A DNA stretch of 64,000 nucleotides from Cololabis saira (GCF_033807715.1 NC_084607.1:14334441-14398440); one strand, 5' to 3'. Shown: positions 48,061 to 61,047, counted from the first letter of the stretch. Made by a program: numbers and translations. Notes: generated by a model not told the origin, from the sequence alone.

Positions 48061-51000
48061 TCACTCACTCAAATACATGCTCACCCCACAGTTTTGGGGA
48101 CAGATATTAGTTTTAGAAACATGGAATGGTTGCTGTTTGTGTCTCTGCCTGTTTCTGTTTTTGTGCCCGTTGTATGTTATCTTGTGTTTCTCTAGTTTCA
48201 GATTTGCAGCATCTGTGTACCACCGATCGAAACCTGTCAAAACTAGACTGAAATGCTGAAACACCAAAGTCACAGCCACGTGACATGGGTGTTTTGAACC
48301 ATGTGGGTTCAAATCACTCTACACAACAATGTAATCTTTCGTTGTGATGGTTCACTGAATTTCAGCAACACCACATCCAAACACTTGACATACAACCGTG
48401 AATGCAGGCTTGTTAGATGGCCCGTGCACAAAAGAGCGAGGTGTACTTCTGCTGTCCATGTGTTTCAAGCAATCATGGGATCAATCTAACACACCGTCTT
48501 AGAACTTCTCACATCTGGCCAATAAACAGGCTTTAATTAAAAACAAAACGGTAGCTATGGAAAGCAGAGGGAACAAACTAGCATTCCCATAAAAATATAT
48601 TTCCTAATGTTCTTTATTTTATGGATTATTTAAAGGCATTTAATGTATATTTTTACATTTACACATTGTACAGCTGGCTTGGAGAAATATTTGGTTGAAA
48701 AAAGTAGAATAATATAATTAGAAAAATTGGACTGTACTCTTTTCTTTTGCTCTATTCTCTGTTTACTTTTCACAAGTGCAGTTTGGTGACATAGTATTGA
48801 TGAAATATGTTTTATTCAGTCACTGAGACATGAGTTATGTAAGGTTTTTTTCATATAGTGACATTTTTTTCCTTTTTATGGCTCTAATTCTGGGTACCTG
48901 GTAGTGTAGTTAGTTGTTAACAAATCACATGCACTGACTGAAAAAAGTGCTTGCAAGTTTCACACATTCAGCCAATTCAACCTGCTTACACGCTCTCATC
49001 ATACTACCAATATCCAATGCTGAGCTTCCCAACAGCTAATATGCATGTCATATATTACGCACCGTTTCACAATGTAAAGTAAAAAGTGAAAACTGTCCCC
49101 CCCCTGGTAACCTAGGATAATTGCACAAGAATTTGAAGCTTTTTTATTTTCTTGCGTAGAGGCAATGAGACTCTTGCAGGTATTAGAATTCCAACTTCTG
49201 AGTTAAAGCAGAATTAGGAAAATGTGCAGTTCCTTGACTGACCACTAGGGGATGGCTCCAAAAGCTAGTTAGCAAGTTAACATAAGCTATGACTAAAATA
49301 GATAACTATGGGCATGCTCCAACCGGTCTGCTCTTTACACCCACTCTTTACAATATGGGGATGATATTCAATTCCCTGAATGTTGAAGAGTTTTAGGGAC
49401 AAAAAAAATCAATGAATTAAATTTTTCTGCAGTCTGACAAGTCACATGCACAGTAGTAGGTTTTTGTTTTCTTGAAAATATTATGCCTGTCATATTTTTC
49501 TGGCAATGCAGAGCTCTTATCGGTGGAGGGGTTAAATAGAAACAAAACACACAACAGCTTGGGATTGGATGGAACCAAATCCTCAATAGTGACAGTCGAG
49601 ATGGCTGCAGGCTTTGAGACAGAGCTTCAGACGGGAACCTCCTGCTGCTGTTATTAAGGCTTCAACGACTACAGCAAACTCCTCAAACACAGCAGATGCA
49701 CAACTGAACACATTATATCAACCTTGTTCTTTGACATTTTATAAATAATAATTTATTGAATTGACATGTTGTTAGATTTGCTTACTGTTGTCTTCAACTT
49801 GTGCCAGTTGATGAGCCTAAAAAAAATACATAAGGGCAGTGTCAGAAATCTCCCCCTACCCACAAATAGTTTTGTAGTGGTATGTGGTGATCATTTTTAT
49901 ACCTATATGGTACTTTAGTGTGCAACCAATCTGTTACGTTTTATCCGTGTGACAGCAATGACACGGTGAACAGCAACGACAAAAATAACCCCAGAGCTTC
50001 ATTTCTTCTTAAGTTACAAAAATAATTCTGCATGGGTGGGGCGGATGGTGCTACAACTCCGCTCACAAAATCCATTATATCACTCCCAATTTTTTGTGAA
50101 TTTTGTCAGCCCTGAAAATATCTCAAAACATATCTAATCGTGGTGTTTTATGTTACTGTGAAGCAAGCTTGTAGTTTTATATCCAACTTACTCAACAATG
50201 TAAAGTAAAGCTGGTGTAACAGAATCTAAAATATTAGTCTCAGTCTTGTAGGTAAGATCATTGCTTTTTAAAGACAGGAATGCAAAGCAATGCTTGCTCT
50301 GCTGACTTACTACTTTGATAAAAGTTGCATGTGGATCTGAGATCTGAGACGCACTCACTTGCATCTCGGGGAAGATAGGAGGATGTTGAGGAAAAGTTAA
50401 GGTTCAATTAGCAAACATTTTTGCACAGTTTTGCTAAATTGAATTGAATTGTACAGGTAAGATTGTTTGTTCAGATACTCTGAAGTACATTGACCTGGTG
50501 AAAGACAAGGAGCAATAAATCTGGATGGATTTCTTGCCGTATTTTTCTTTGAAATAGTAGAATGGGTTGTCTGAGCTACCTATAAAGTCAAATTACATTC
50601 ACATTTTTGCAAAAGCATGCAACTCCTCAATGTAAAGTCAGATGACTGATAATATAGGCAAGATTGTTTTAGCAGTCATCTAAGAAAAGAGTTACATCCC
50701 TCATCGAATGACGGTTTTTCCAACAAAGCATATCTAATTTGAAAAAGAATGAAGAGTGGGAAGAGCGATTTCAATGAGCCAGGAAATGTAATGCTTCTAG
50801 CCCAGCAGCTTTGATGGGAGCCTATCAGCTCTAATATGAATGTGAGGATTTGCATGGCCATCCATGTTTCATGCTGTCTGGATGAGAAAGAAGTTGTTCT
50901 ATTACATCGCTTAGCACTTCTGTCAAGATCACTTGAGACCTGCTGGACATTTTTCCTTCCACATCCTCCCCTTGCATTGTCATTGCTGTGCGTCAGTGAA

Positions 51001-52599
51001 GTGAAGTAAAAAAAAATAAAACCTTGAGATAAAACTGGAAATGAAAATTCTGTTATTTGATTCACTAATGAGCCTTCATTGTGTCATCAAAGGACAAATT
51101 ACCGGAGTTCTTTCATGGGCAATGAATGAGACTGATTTTGTAGACATGGTAAGCATCCAGGTTGATTTTATTTTTTATTTTTTACAGAAATATGGGGGTA
51201 TTTTCTGAAAAAATAATAAATAACACAAAGGAAAGTAATTTACATGTAAAATGAAATCATTCTGCCTTTTACTGTGTTTTAGTTATCTTTCAATTTCTGA
51301 AATTTCATCTGCTGTGTGAGGGAACAATCGCAATATGAATTCACTTTTGATTTGTTTTAATTCAGTCTTCATTAGGTTTATTTACAGGCTATTCATTTTA
51401 TTTTTTTTGATAAAAGGTTAACACATTTAAATGTTCAAAAAACACAATTGTTTTTCTCATTTTATACATTTCTAGTCCACTTTTCATTCACTTAGTGAAG
51501 CAACAAGACCTTTGTACGAACTCCAACAATACACGATAACTATAATAGTTACTGTCTATTGTGGGAGAAACAAACGGAAACAGGAGGAAGTTAAGCACTG
51601 CAAGCTACAGTAAGACAGAAAAAAGAAACCGTGCAGCCATTTAGTCTTTGGCGGTAGAGAGCAGTGCACACAACAAAGTAAGTCCAGTTTATGTGCGTAG
51701 TTGCTATAGAACCAGTTTAGGTTGGACTAACATTACTCATTTGTCACTAATTGAAGCAATTCCTTTCATGTTATTAACAATTTTCTTTTTAATCTGTATT
51801 TGAATCATGTAAGGCCTTTTTTGTTGTTTAGCCAGACAATCAATAAAGCTCTGAGTGAGTGAAGTACATGAAACCAAATTCACCTTGAAAATTGTAAACA
51901 TGCTTTTTCTTTATTTGTAGACTGAGCCTTTTCCTTTCAACTCATTAAACAATGAGTCAACTTAATTCCACCGAAATCTCTACCTCACCACACTGCACGG
52001 TGTGTTCAGTTTGTTTGTTGCCCGGTCATCATTGTGCTTCCATCATAACACGGCACCCATCAGGCACGGATACAATCAGCCACTCAGGCGATAACAAGTG
52101 CACTGCTGCACTTGTCCATGACAGAGCTGTAGTAGTCACATCATACTCTATTAAAGCAGATGTTTTTGTTTTGCACCAAAGTTGCCAGATATGCTTTTTT
52201 GTCGAAGTCCGGCCTGGTTCTGACTCAATTCACAAATGCCCTGATAGCAAGGGGCATTGTCAACTTTACAGTTGCAGTTCTTAAACATCTAACTTGTATG
52301 AATGAGTGATCAAATCTGAATTACCGATTCATAAAAAACTGGAAATGTATTGTTTTATGGTGGAAAATAGTGTAGTCTCACAAGAGAATGACATAAAAGA
52401 ATAAGAATTTAAATATATTTTAATGAGGGTTGTTTTCAGTGAATAATGTGTACTGGTATATATTTTGTATTTTAAAGATGTTTTTGTAGCAGTCGTTTTT
52501 GCTTTGAGGTATGTAAATGGAGTGTTGTACTTTTAAAGCATCACTGTTATCCCCTCCGTTATTCGGTGTTGTTGCCTCATTAACCCACAGACACAGTGG
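48061..52599. other. Long non-coding stretch, nothing recognised
   Basis: No exon, RNA gene or bounded mobile element was recognised. 49220-49320 (TTCCTTGACTGACCACTAGG) carries an old fish-repeat phrase. Open frames at 50676-51065 minus (129 aa) and 51952-52284 plus (110 aa) are the longest, but neither matches a family I know or has clear splice context. Confidence 0.45.
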
Positions 52600-52730
52600 A
52601 GCAGCCATGCAGGACATCGCTCTGCCATCAGGAACATTAGGGATTCTGCATCTTGCCAAAGGACACTTCAGCAATGTGGACGAGCCGGAGATGGAAGCGC
52701 CACCACCTGAGCTACAGCTCTGCAGATGAT
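52600..52730 (-). repeat. Decayed tRNA-headed SINE-like repeat
   Basis: Read on the minus strand, GCTGTAGCTCAGGTGGTGGC gives a good A box (TAGCTCAGGTGG) near 52715. On the plus strand, TCTTGCCAAAGGACACTTC at about 52651 matches the TTGCCCAAGGACACTT phrase of a widespread fish repeat. The B box is not recognisable, and the ends are unclear. Confidence 0.55.
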
Positions 52731-53120
52731 GTTCCTTACATGCATGATCTGTTTTCAGACTGCTTCATGAAAACCTTGACCAAAAATTGTGGAACTTGGG
52801 GGGGATAAAAAATTTATGAGAATGTCAAACATCAGTTCTTGGAGGGTATCGACGTCATCCTTAAACACTATTTTGTCTCTTATATCAAAATATATGTGCA
52901 GATACACACGGTTTCAGTGTTTCCAGTTTGTTTAAAACGAAAATGTTATGCATTTGACCCATGGTGGGCCATTTAAAATTAATTTCAGTAGATCTGGGTT
53001 TATTTCACTCACAACAACCACAATGTAGGAGAGTTTGCCCTAATAGAAATGCCAAAAATTTTAATTTTCTATTTTGGATTACTTCTGAAAAATCTTTCTC
53101 TTATATTTAATATTTTCAAT
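52731..53120. other. Non-coding stretch, nothing recognised
   Basis: AT-rich sequence without a gene or defined repeat. Confidence 0.45.
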
Positions 53121-54000
53121 GTTATGTTTCAACCTCTCAGGTGGTTTTTATTAGGGCCCGAGCACTGACAGTGCGAAGGCCCTATTGTATCTGTAGGAAT
53201 TTTTATTTTCCTCTTTTTCCTTGTTTTTCTTCCGACGAAAGGAGGGCCTTTTTGCCCCCCTAAACGTGCCCCAAAAGTCACCAAATTTTGCACACAAGCC
53301 AGGCCTGGCGAAAAATTCGATATTTAATGGTTTGCATTAATGGGCGTGGCAAAATGGCTCAACAGCGCCCCCTAGAAAACATCATGCCTCAAGCCCCACA
53401 ATAGGGTTTGACGTACATGCACGAAAATTGGTACACACCTGTATCATGTCGCAACTTAAAGAAAAGTCTCTTGGTGCCATGGCCGAAACCGAACAGGAAG
53501 TCGGACATTTTCAATTAATCGTGTAATTTTGGCGCAATTTATTCCATTTCTTCGGCCGTTTCTTGGCCCAAACCGTAACGTGCACCCAGGTGTGTTATAC
53601 ATCAAAATGTGCGTCTCGATGGCAACGATGGGCATTACTTTTCTCAGTCAAAAGCATTACCGTGGCGACGATAGACGCCAAAAAGCGTGCCCCCCCTTCA
53701 TCTGATTGGACCATATTTGATTGTTCATAATTTCTGCCATAACATTTGAATGGTTTGACATAGAGAGTCGTGGGTGGTGTCATCGGACTCGGTTTTGAGT
53801 CCTTGAACATAATTGGTGCAAATTAGCCCCGCCCCTTCTTCTGAATAGTCGATATTTGATAGTTCCTATTTTCTGCCATAACTTTGAATGGTTTGACATA
53901 AAGAGTCATGGGTGGTGTCATCGGACTTAGTTTTGAGTCCTTGACCTTTATTGGTGAAAATTGCACACGCGAGGGCCTGTTCATCGCTGCTTGCAGCTTT
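53121..54000 (+). repeat. Unclassified dispersed repeat, copy C (two modules)
   Basis: This copy is nearly colinear with copy A. ATGTTTCAACCTCTCAGGTG leads into the GGGCCCGAGCACTGACAGTG head (about 53154), then CAACAGCGCCCCCTAG and GTCGCAACTTAAAGAAAAG. Two tandem ~137-bp modules follow, from about 53702 and 53838, and the end is GAGGGCCTGTTCATCGCTGC. Because the ATGTTTCAACCTCTCAG segment precedes the head both here and in copy A, it belongs to the family, so the true 5' boundary lies upstream of the head. Confidence 0.85.
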
Positions 54001-56141
54001 CTTTTTTTTTTCTTGATTCCTCAGATGCTGAGAGAAAAAAAGTGGGCAGTTTTTAAACAAACCATTGGGTCTAAATGCTTCTGATAAAGCAATAAGTCAG
54101 GGTCCCACTGACAAAACATTTTAATCCTTTCGTCAAACAGCAAACAAAAAAGCGACTTAAATGTATTTCCCCATAAATGGTGAAATGTATCACTAATAGA
54201 TTTGAAAAACAATTATAAAAAGCATCTAGTAAAATAATGATTAGGGAAAATTAATCAAGCTCAGTTGTTTCTGATGTGTTTTCTCAAAATTATCTTTCAA
54301 ATTCAAATCAAAATGAATCAATCATGCAGAAGTCCAATGATCCAGTAGTGCAAAGGGTGTTTCGATGTAGTGAAGCGCATGCCAAGACTGGAGCATCTCA
54401 CCCAAGCAGCACAGCAGTTCACCAGAGGTGGGAAATAGAGGACATCTTGCCAGGTTATGATTTCAAACATATAACAGCCTCAGCAGCTTGAAGCCGATGG
54501 AACAGATTGCTCCAATTACAGCAAACCTCACGCACCAGAGTCCCCTTGACACATGCAACGGTCTGTTAGAGTGGACTTTGGGTAGTGGCATGCTGCTCTG
54601 GAGCATTGGGGGCTACACATCCCAATACCAATCTGTTTGAACCAGCAGACATCTCCTTTTAGCCCTGCTTTTTCGTTTCAGAATCTGTTGCGTTGCTTTT
54701 GGCTGCCGGCATAGGTGATTGGCGCCCTCTTGCTCTGAATTTATAACAAAATCAATTCTTTAACAGCATCCCTGAGCACATCAGTCTGAGAGAGAAGCTT
54801 TCCACTGCCTTATTTCTTAGCTAAACAGGCTCAGAGCGATTGTTGATGAATCCCTCTGTATACCTACCCATATCAGCTCTGGGAGCCGTGGCAGAACGCC
54901 GCTTTAATTGGCAGCGTCAAGTGATGCACAACAAGTTAGGAAGCCAACAGCATTGGGAATCACCTTGTTAATTGAGGGCTGGGTTGAGAGATTGACTAAT
55001 TGATCAAGGCCTTAATAAAGGTGGATAACTCATGGCAGCAACACCGTGGGGGGAGGAGTCTTGTCAGCAGTGATTCATGTATCTCATGGAGGAAAGTTTG
55101 TCTCTGTGGTCTCTTTTGTTCAGCCGGCCCAGTGCTAAGGGGATTTTATCATCAGCACCCCCACCTAACTGCTCATTTCTCCCCCTAAAATCAGAATTTA
55201 AAAAGGTGAGGCCGGTGTTTATAGGTTGCCACAAATGATACAGTGTTGTATGTCTGCACGCTTCCCCAGATGGTTGCTGCACTCCCTGAGCACTACCGAT
55301 ACACGGAGAAGATGTATGGTGGGGCTGTAATGAAAGCATGAAGGGGCCGCATGTCGCGGAGGAAATGCCTCCATCACACAGATAGAGAGGTAATCATGCC
55401 CCAGTGTACTATACTCTGGTAAAAAAAAATTGAAAAAAGAAATGTGTGGCACAATGCAAAGTTTATAAATTGAAGCAGAGGAGTGTTTCATTTGGTCAAA
55501 AAGTTGGGCTTAATTTAAATGTTGACTTTATTTTGTGTTTCTATCATACAATAAACCGGATCACAGAAAGTAGGTTAATATTTACAGTATAAAATGATCT
55601 GTCTACATATCTAAAAGAACCAAATTCCTGTCACAGTAATTCATTGACATGCAGCAGGCATAAAAAGTATATTATTACCCATATTGTTGCTCTGCAGAGG
55701 GCATGCCCTTGATAGATTAAATTGAGCCACTCCTTCAATAACTTAAAAGATGTGTCTGCAGCTTTCAAGACTACAAGTAATGCCTGATTTAATTTACATC
55801 AGCTTCTTCCTTAAAGGTTCATGACCCTTCAAGAAGAGTCTCATCTATTTTGATGAACAACTGCATAAAAAAACTAGGACGGTAGAGAGTAATGTATGAT
55901 GCTCAGTAAGCATTTAAAACAAAATAAGTTGCTTCAACAATAGACTTTTGAAACGTCAAGACAACCTTTGACTGTCAGGCGAGCAATTATGTTCCCAGAC
56001 TTCCCAGCAACTTGTATGTTTTTAGATTTTGAATTAATCAGTTGTTGCTTTAACTGAGAAGATGTGGAGCACCAATCATTGCAGAATAGTAGAGGACATG
56101 CACAACCTTTTGTAGGAGCCATATCCCTAAGTAGTTTATCA
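54001..56141. other. Non-coding stretch, possible conserved element
   Basis: No exon or bounded repeat was recognised. The segment 54850-55040 is single-copy in character and rich in TTTAATTGGCAGC/TTAATTGAGGGC/TTGATCAAGGCCTTAATAAAGG-like words, as expected of a developmental enhancer. That is a compositional impression only. Confidence 0.4.
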
Positions 56142-56149
56142 CTTTACAG

Positions 56150-56908
56150 TAGGGCTGTTCGATTTTGCCCAAAAATAAAATCTCGATTTTTTTCTCTCAA
56201 AATCCGATTTTCGATTACGATTACGATTATTTTGTGAATTGACAAAAGGCAAAGAAATTATTTCAAATATGCTGTTTTTTTATTGAACATTTGCCCCATT
56301 GGGCTTTAAGTGCAAACTTTGCTCTTATTAAACCAAAAATGAATGAATAAAGTGCAAAACTCTGTAAAATAAGTTGAAAAAAAGTTTTAAAAAATATAAT
56401 AAAATAAAGTTTTATCTCTGAAAAAAAAAAATCAGCAAATCAGCACTTGCAAACATACAGTAAGTTATATTTCCAATTAAATAAAACAAGACATTTTCTA
56501 ATTAAACTAAACTGGGTCTTTGCATGCTAAATAATAATGCAACCCATGAAGGAGGTAGAGGTGTGTAATGTCAATCATTACATTTGCAGTTCACATTTGC
56601 AAGTTTTTTGCAAGGAACACTAACCGGTTTACCGCATCTGGCTTGAGGGATGCCCGGTGGCATGTTACAACGCCCCCTCCTACACTAAAGAGCCTCTCCG
56701 ATGGGGCACTTGTCGCAGGTATTGAGAGGTATTTCCATCAATCATTAATATGGTATCAATCATTAATATGTGTGCAGACAAGGTTAAAAAAAAATAAATA
56801 AATAAATATTTTTTTTTTAAAAATCGATTTTACGATTTTCACGTTTTAACATCGTTCCAATTACATAATCGCGATTACGATTTAAAATCGATTAATCGAA
56901 CAGCCCTA
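56150..56908 (-). mobile_element. hAT element with 8-bp TSD and transposase remnant
   Basis: Terminal inverted repeats TAGGGCTGTTCGATT are perfect over 15 bases. The exact target duplication CTTTACAG occupies 56142-56149 and 56909-56916. Subterminal regions carry repeated CGATTTT/CGATTACGATT words. The interior keeps the transposase dimerisation domain (next entry) in minus orientation. At 759 bp the element is an internally deleted derivative. The interior also holds a 24-base segment (56761-56784) identical to 829-852, and a local duplication of ATCAATCATTAATATG. Confidence 0.95.
56591..56740 (-). pseudogene. hAT transposase C-terminal dimerisation domain remnant
   Basis: Minus-strand translation gives [16 protein letters not shown], then [18 protein letters not shown], then [12 protein letters not shown] and a stop at 56591-56593. 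This is the conserved hAT C-terminal dimerisation domain (Dimer_Tnp_hAT, PF05699; typical form [19 protein letters not shown]...LKPexVxxLvFLxxNL) and is the natural protein end. An in-frame stop lies shortly upstream, near 56745, and no catalytic core is present. Only the C-terminal ~50 residues survive. Confidence 0.92.
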
Positions 56909-56916
56909 CTTTACAG

Positions 56917-57424
56917 TCATGAATGCAACTGCTCCCATTACAATGCCGTTGAAGGTTTTTGTTTGTTTGTTGTTGGGTTTTTTTTAGCAGCACACAACCT
57001 AAATATATATCTTTTATTTGCGATGTCCTATGTATGGATTTAGGCAAATACCTCAACACAATTGGCCCTCTCTTCAAGCTACTAATATGCCAAAATGAGG
57101 TGACCTCCAGCAGTCATAACAATAAATTGTCAGCATTGATCTCCTGTAGCCACCATCACCTTGGGAGCCTTGAAAATAAAGACTTGTTATATCTAACTGC
57201 AACCATGAAAAGGTGGATTATGATCCCAAAACCAGACCAAATGGCAAGATACAACAAAAAACTAAATTCAAATTCAAGTGAAACTGTTGCCTTATCAGTG
57301 TGTCATTATGTGTGCCATAGAAAACGCCCTGCCTAGATGAGTGAAAGACATTGAGATTAGAAAAGTAAATACAGTCCATTGGGACCAGGACAATGAGAAT
57401 ACTGCCCTGTGAGCCTTTACTGTA
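56917..57424. other. Non-coding stretch, one anonymous open frame
   Basis: The frame 56959-57336 plus (125 aa) has no recognisable motif. No repeat with defined ends. Confidence 0.4.
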
Positions 57425-57981
57425 GATTCACACCGAAAGCGTCAAAAATCGCCTAAACTGTGTTTTGTGATTAATGAGCATGTTTTTTTTCATCATTATT
57501 TTGCGTTGGATCGATGTAGAAAATAAAATAGTTCAGACCATCCAGCTCCTCAACATTTCAGTAGTTATGTGTTTCACATGAGCAGTTCAGGTAAAAACGG
57601 CAGTCAAATCAGCTAAAATGTCAGTTTGCTGGATGAAATATATTAATTCCTGACAGAATAAGTTTGTTAGTGCACAGCTATGCTCATGTATGCATGTAAA
57701 TGAGCGTAAATGAGTGTACGTTTGTGTGTACACAAGTACAATGTGCATTGAGGCTTCTTGCTTCGGGAATCCCGGTCTGTGATTGGACGCTGCCTCGGCG
57801 TTGCAGCTCCTCATTTGCATAAAGTTGAGATTCTCTCAACATCAAATTGACGGTCTGGACGCCTCCATCGCACTGCTCCCGACGCCTCCAATGCCTCCGT
57901 GGCCTCCGACGCCTCTCGCAGCGCGCTTTCATAGAAAATGAATGGCAGCCGGATGCCTATGTGACGCTTTTGGTGTGATTC
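57425..57981. mobile_element. Terminal-inverted-repeat element (TTCACACCGAAAGCG type)
   Basis: GATTCACACCGAAAGCGTCA at 57425-57444 is inverted at 57962-57981 with 18 of 20 matches. The interior near the right end (GACGCCTCCAATGCCTCCG, then CATAGAAAATGAATGGCAGC) is a phrase I recall from fish elements with these ends, possibly of the ISL2EU/IS3EU type. No coding region was found and no target duplication was established. Length about 557 bp. The interior also holds short GACGCCTCC repeats. Confidence 0.75.
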
Positions 57982-60900
57982 CACGGTTAGGTGTGGTACT
58001 GTTAATGTGGGTTAGGAAAAGATCCCGCTGCTTTCCAGTATGAGGATAACCAGCTCTGCCCGCTATAACAAGTACACAAGCAGTGAGAAGACAGGGAAGT
58101 ACAAGAGAGGCTAGAAGGAGAAGGAAGAGACACAGGACAATTGAAACAGTCAAGGGAAAAGTGAGAAAGTGAGAGACAGGTGGAGTCAAATTCAGACAGA
58201 ACAAGGATGTGTACAAGAGAAGCAATGCACACAATCAAACAGGAAATTAGACAAACTTTAGTGTAATTGAACACGGAAAATAGTCACATGAAAACACCAG
58301 AAAAGACATGACTAACCTGGAAAAAATCTGATCAACAAAATCAAAACTACAAACTACTTGTCCCATACAAGCCGGAGAACTGGAGCTGCGGACAGAGAGT
58401 GGAATAGGGCGTATCTGAATCTGAAACACAGAAACACCAGCTTGGATTTTGGGCTGGTGCTGAGTCGGTCCTTATCTGGGATAGTGTCACCAGGTTCACT
58501 TGGACATACTGCAGCCATGCGTCTCATGACTTGTTCAACAGGAGATATCAGTGCTGCACACTCTCAGCTGCTGCTCTCAGCTTTGACAGCCAAGTTGTAA
58601 TGAGCATAAATGAGCTTATTAGTTGATGTTTGATGTGCCAGCCCTAAAATGGTTGCAGAAGCCAACATGTTTTCTTATTTTATTTTTATATATATATAAA
58701 TATAACTCCAATAGTGCATGAAATACAAGATATTCTCAGGGTTAGGGTCCAAAATTTGCTTTATTATATGATTTTGTAAAAAGAAAAAACCTGAATACTC
58801 CTCCTTTTGAGCTGCAGTCATCTTATGAATTAATGTGGGTGAAATCAAAGGGGGAAAAAAAATCTGATTTTCCTTTTTAACTTGCAGGCAGATAGTTCTA
58901 AAGATCTATATCTTTCTTCACATCTCAGCAAATAGCTTGTACCTTTTTATATTTTCCTCCACAGTCAAAGTTATCAGGCATGTCCAGCTCAAATTAGGCA
59001 CAAATGTAATTTCACAAGAGTCAAAATAGATTTTTTTGCATTGAGAAAATTCTTAACAGTAATATCGGACATGTAAACAGAGCCTGTGTGTATTTTTTGT
59101 TTGTTATATGGACATGATTTGATTTTGCAAGCTCAATATTGTACGTAGAAATGTGAAAGTGCATTTTTAGTATTAATGTGTATGTAAAAGTGTGCATATA
59201 TACAGCTTATTAGTCATGAGCACATTTATATAGGTTTTCATGTATTATTGATATTGGGTTTTGTGAGTTTTGATTGTTCAGTTAAATTTAATTTACCAAG
59301 ATAAATGGAGGTAATGATGATGATTACAGTGACCACACATGCAAATCTATCACACTTTAATAAATACAAAGTGGCCTTCAGTGCTGGCACGACACAGCAG
59401 GCGCGTGCTTTATATCTTCCAGCTGTTTGACACCATGTGTTTTAATACAATATGAGGTTGGATTATGTTTTTTGAAAAGGAGTTACCTTTCTTCCCCGGA
59501 GGAACGTGATAAAGTGAACAGCTCAAATTATTTTCATGAACTCACACACGCCTTTCTTCTTTTCAATATCGTCACATCTTGTGTTTTTTAGCGAAGGAAC
59601 TGCACTCCCATCAAAATTAGAGGCTCCAGTTTGAGCTTCCTCTCCATCCAAACTAAAACATAAGGCTTGCCAAGTTTGCTTGCAGTCAGTGAACTGCCAA
59701 ATCTCTCACATCCTACAAGCAAGTGATTCATCTCAGTGCTCAAGAGCAGAAACTGAAAATGTTTTCTGTGGCCAGACAGAGAATAAAAGGGTCTTCCCAC
59801 TCATATTCTAGTCTTTTTTAATGGATTAATTCCACAAAGTACAGTATTGATCCACAGAGTGAACTATCTAAGCCATCTCTACTCAACTACAAACTATTAT
59901 TTCTGTTATCAAAAAAAGAGAGTGAGAGAGAGAGAAGATGTTGTCATGCAGGAATGAGGATCAATATTCTACTACATCTTGATGGGCATTCGAGATGATG
60001 TCGAATTAGTCATAATACAATAAAACAAACCCACAAGAAAGCCGAGCAAATCTGCCTGGAGGCAGATCTTCTCCAAGCAAACAGAGGAAGATCCTATATT
60101 GCCGGGCTTTCGATTTCAAAGGAAGTATAAGAGGCTTATGAAGGACAGCAGTCCTTCAGCCAGTTCAACAGCGTGTCCTCGGCACATCCTCGCCGCGTCC
60201 TCTGTGCTGTTTTTTATTCCACTGATTTCCCCCCGTCTAGGAGAGCACATTTCTCAATGTGTGGTTAAATATTCACTTCTCATTTTCACCCACTTTACAG
60301 TGCTTCAAACCTGATGAGACAAGAACAAGTGCTTTCTTTTTTATTTTTGCCGTCAAATATAAAACATGAAAGTTGTGGATGCTTGGCAGAATGGCGCAAT
60401 AGCTGCTTCAAACAAGGCTGCAGTTTCCAAGGTTACCAAAGATGCTGATATTTTTTTTCTTTTCTTTCTTTATGGGCAGAAGGACTTAATAAATCAGTAT
60501 TTGCTTTCATGAAGAGAAAAAGGGAGGGGATAAATTTGAGTCAGGAGATGAGTAAAGGTCTGCTGTGCTTGGTACTTAAAAAAAAAAAGAAAAGAGCAGA
60601 CAGCTGGAGAAGAACTTGCCGCATGGTATCTGTTTTCTGGATTATCCCTCAGTGAGACCATAAACGTCCTATAAAAGGGTGGCATGAACACACGCACACT
60701 TGAAAACGTACAAGTATGAGCTGCAGTTGGATACGCAAGGGTAAAACTTTTTTTTTTTAATCTTAATTCCAAGATGGAAACCCGAGCAAAGCTGTGGACA
60801 TTTATGAAAGATTTATTTGGCGAGGTCAAAGTGTCAAGATGTAAACAAAAAAATTGGGTGATGGTTCAGCACCCATTTGACAGCTGGATGTGATAAAAGC

Positions 60901-61047
60901 CCTTGGGCATGATCAGGGATGTGTCTTTGTTCATCACAAAGGCAGCTAGCTGGAGAATCACTGAATCACTTTGCTCTTCTTTAAGTCTTTTTTTTTTTTT
61001 TTTTTACTTTTTCACAAGAAAATGATCCATATTTGTGCTGAGAGGTC
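57982..61047. other. Non-coding stretch, nothing recognised
   Basis: No gene was recognised. 58060-58300 is purine-rich on the plus strand with the AGACAGG/ACACAGG wording seen in LTR-like fish repeats, but has no definable ends. Short TA-rich and GA-rich patches occur at 58684-58702 and 59920-59938. A run of 17-18 T lies at 60989-61006. Confidence 0.45.

Noticed and set aside
50676..51065. 129-residue minus-strand open frame
   Set aside because: No family resemblance and no supporting signals; plausible by chance in 64 kb.
51952..52284. 110-residue plus-strand open frame with several cysteines
   Set aside because: The cysteines do not form a zinc-finger or EGF pattern I recognise, and there is no splice or promoter support.
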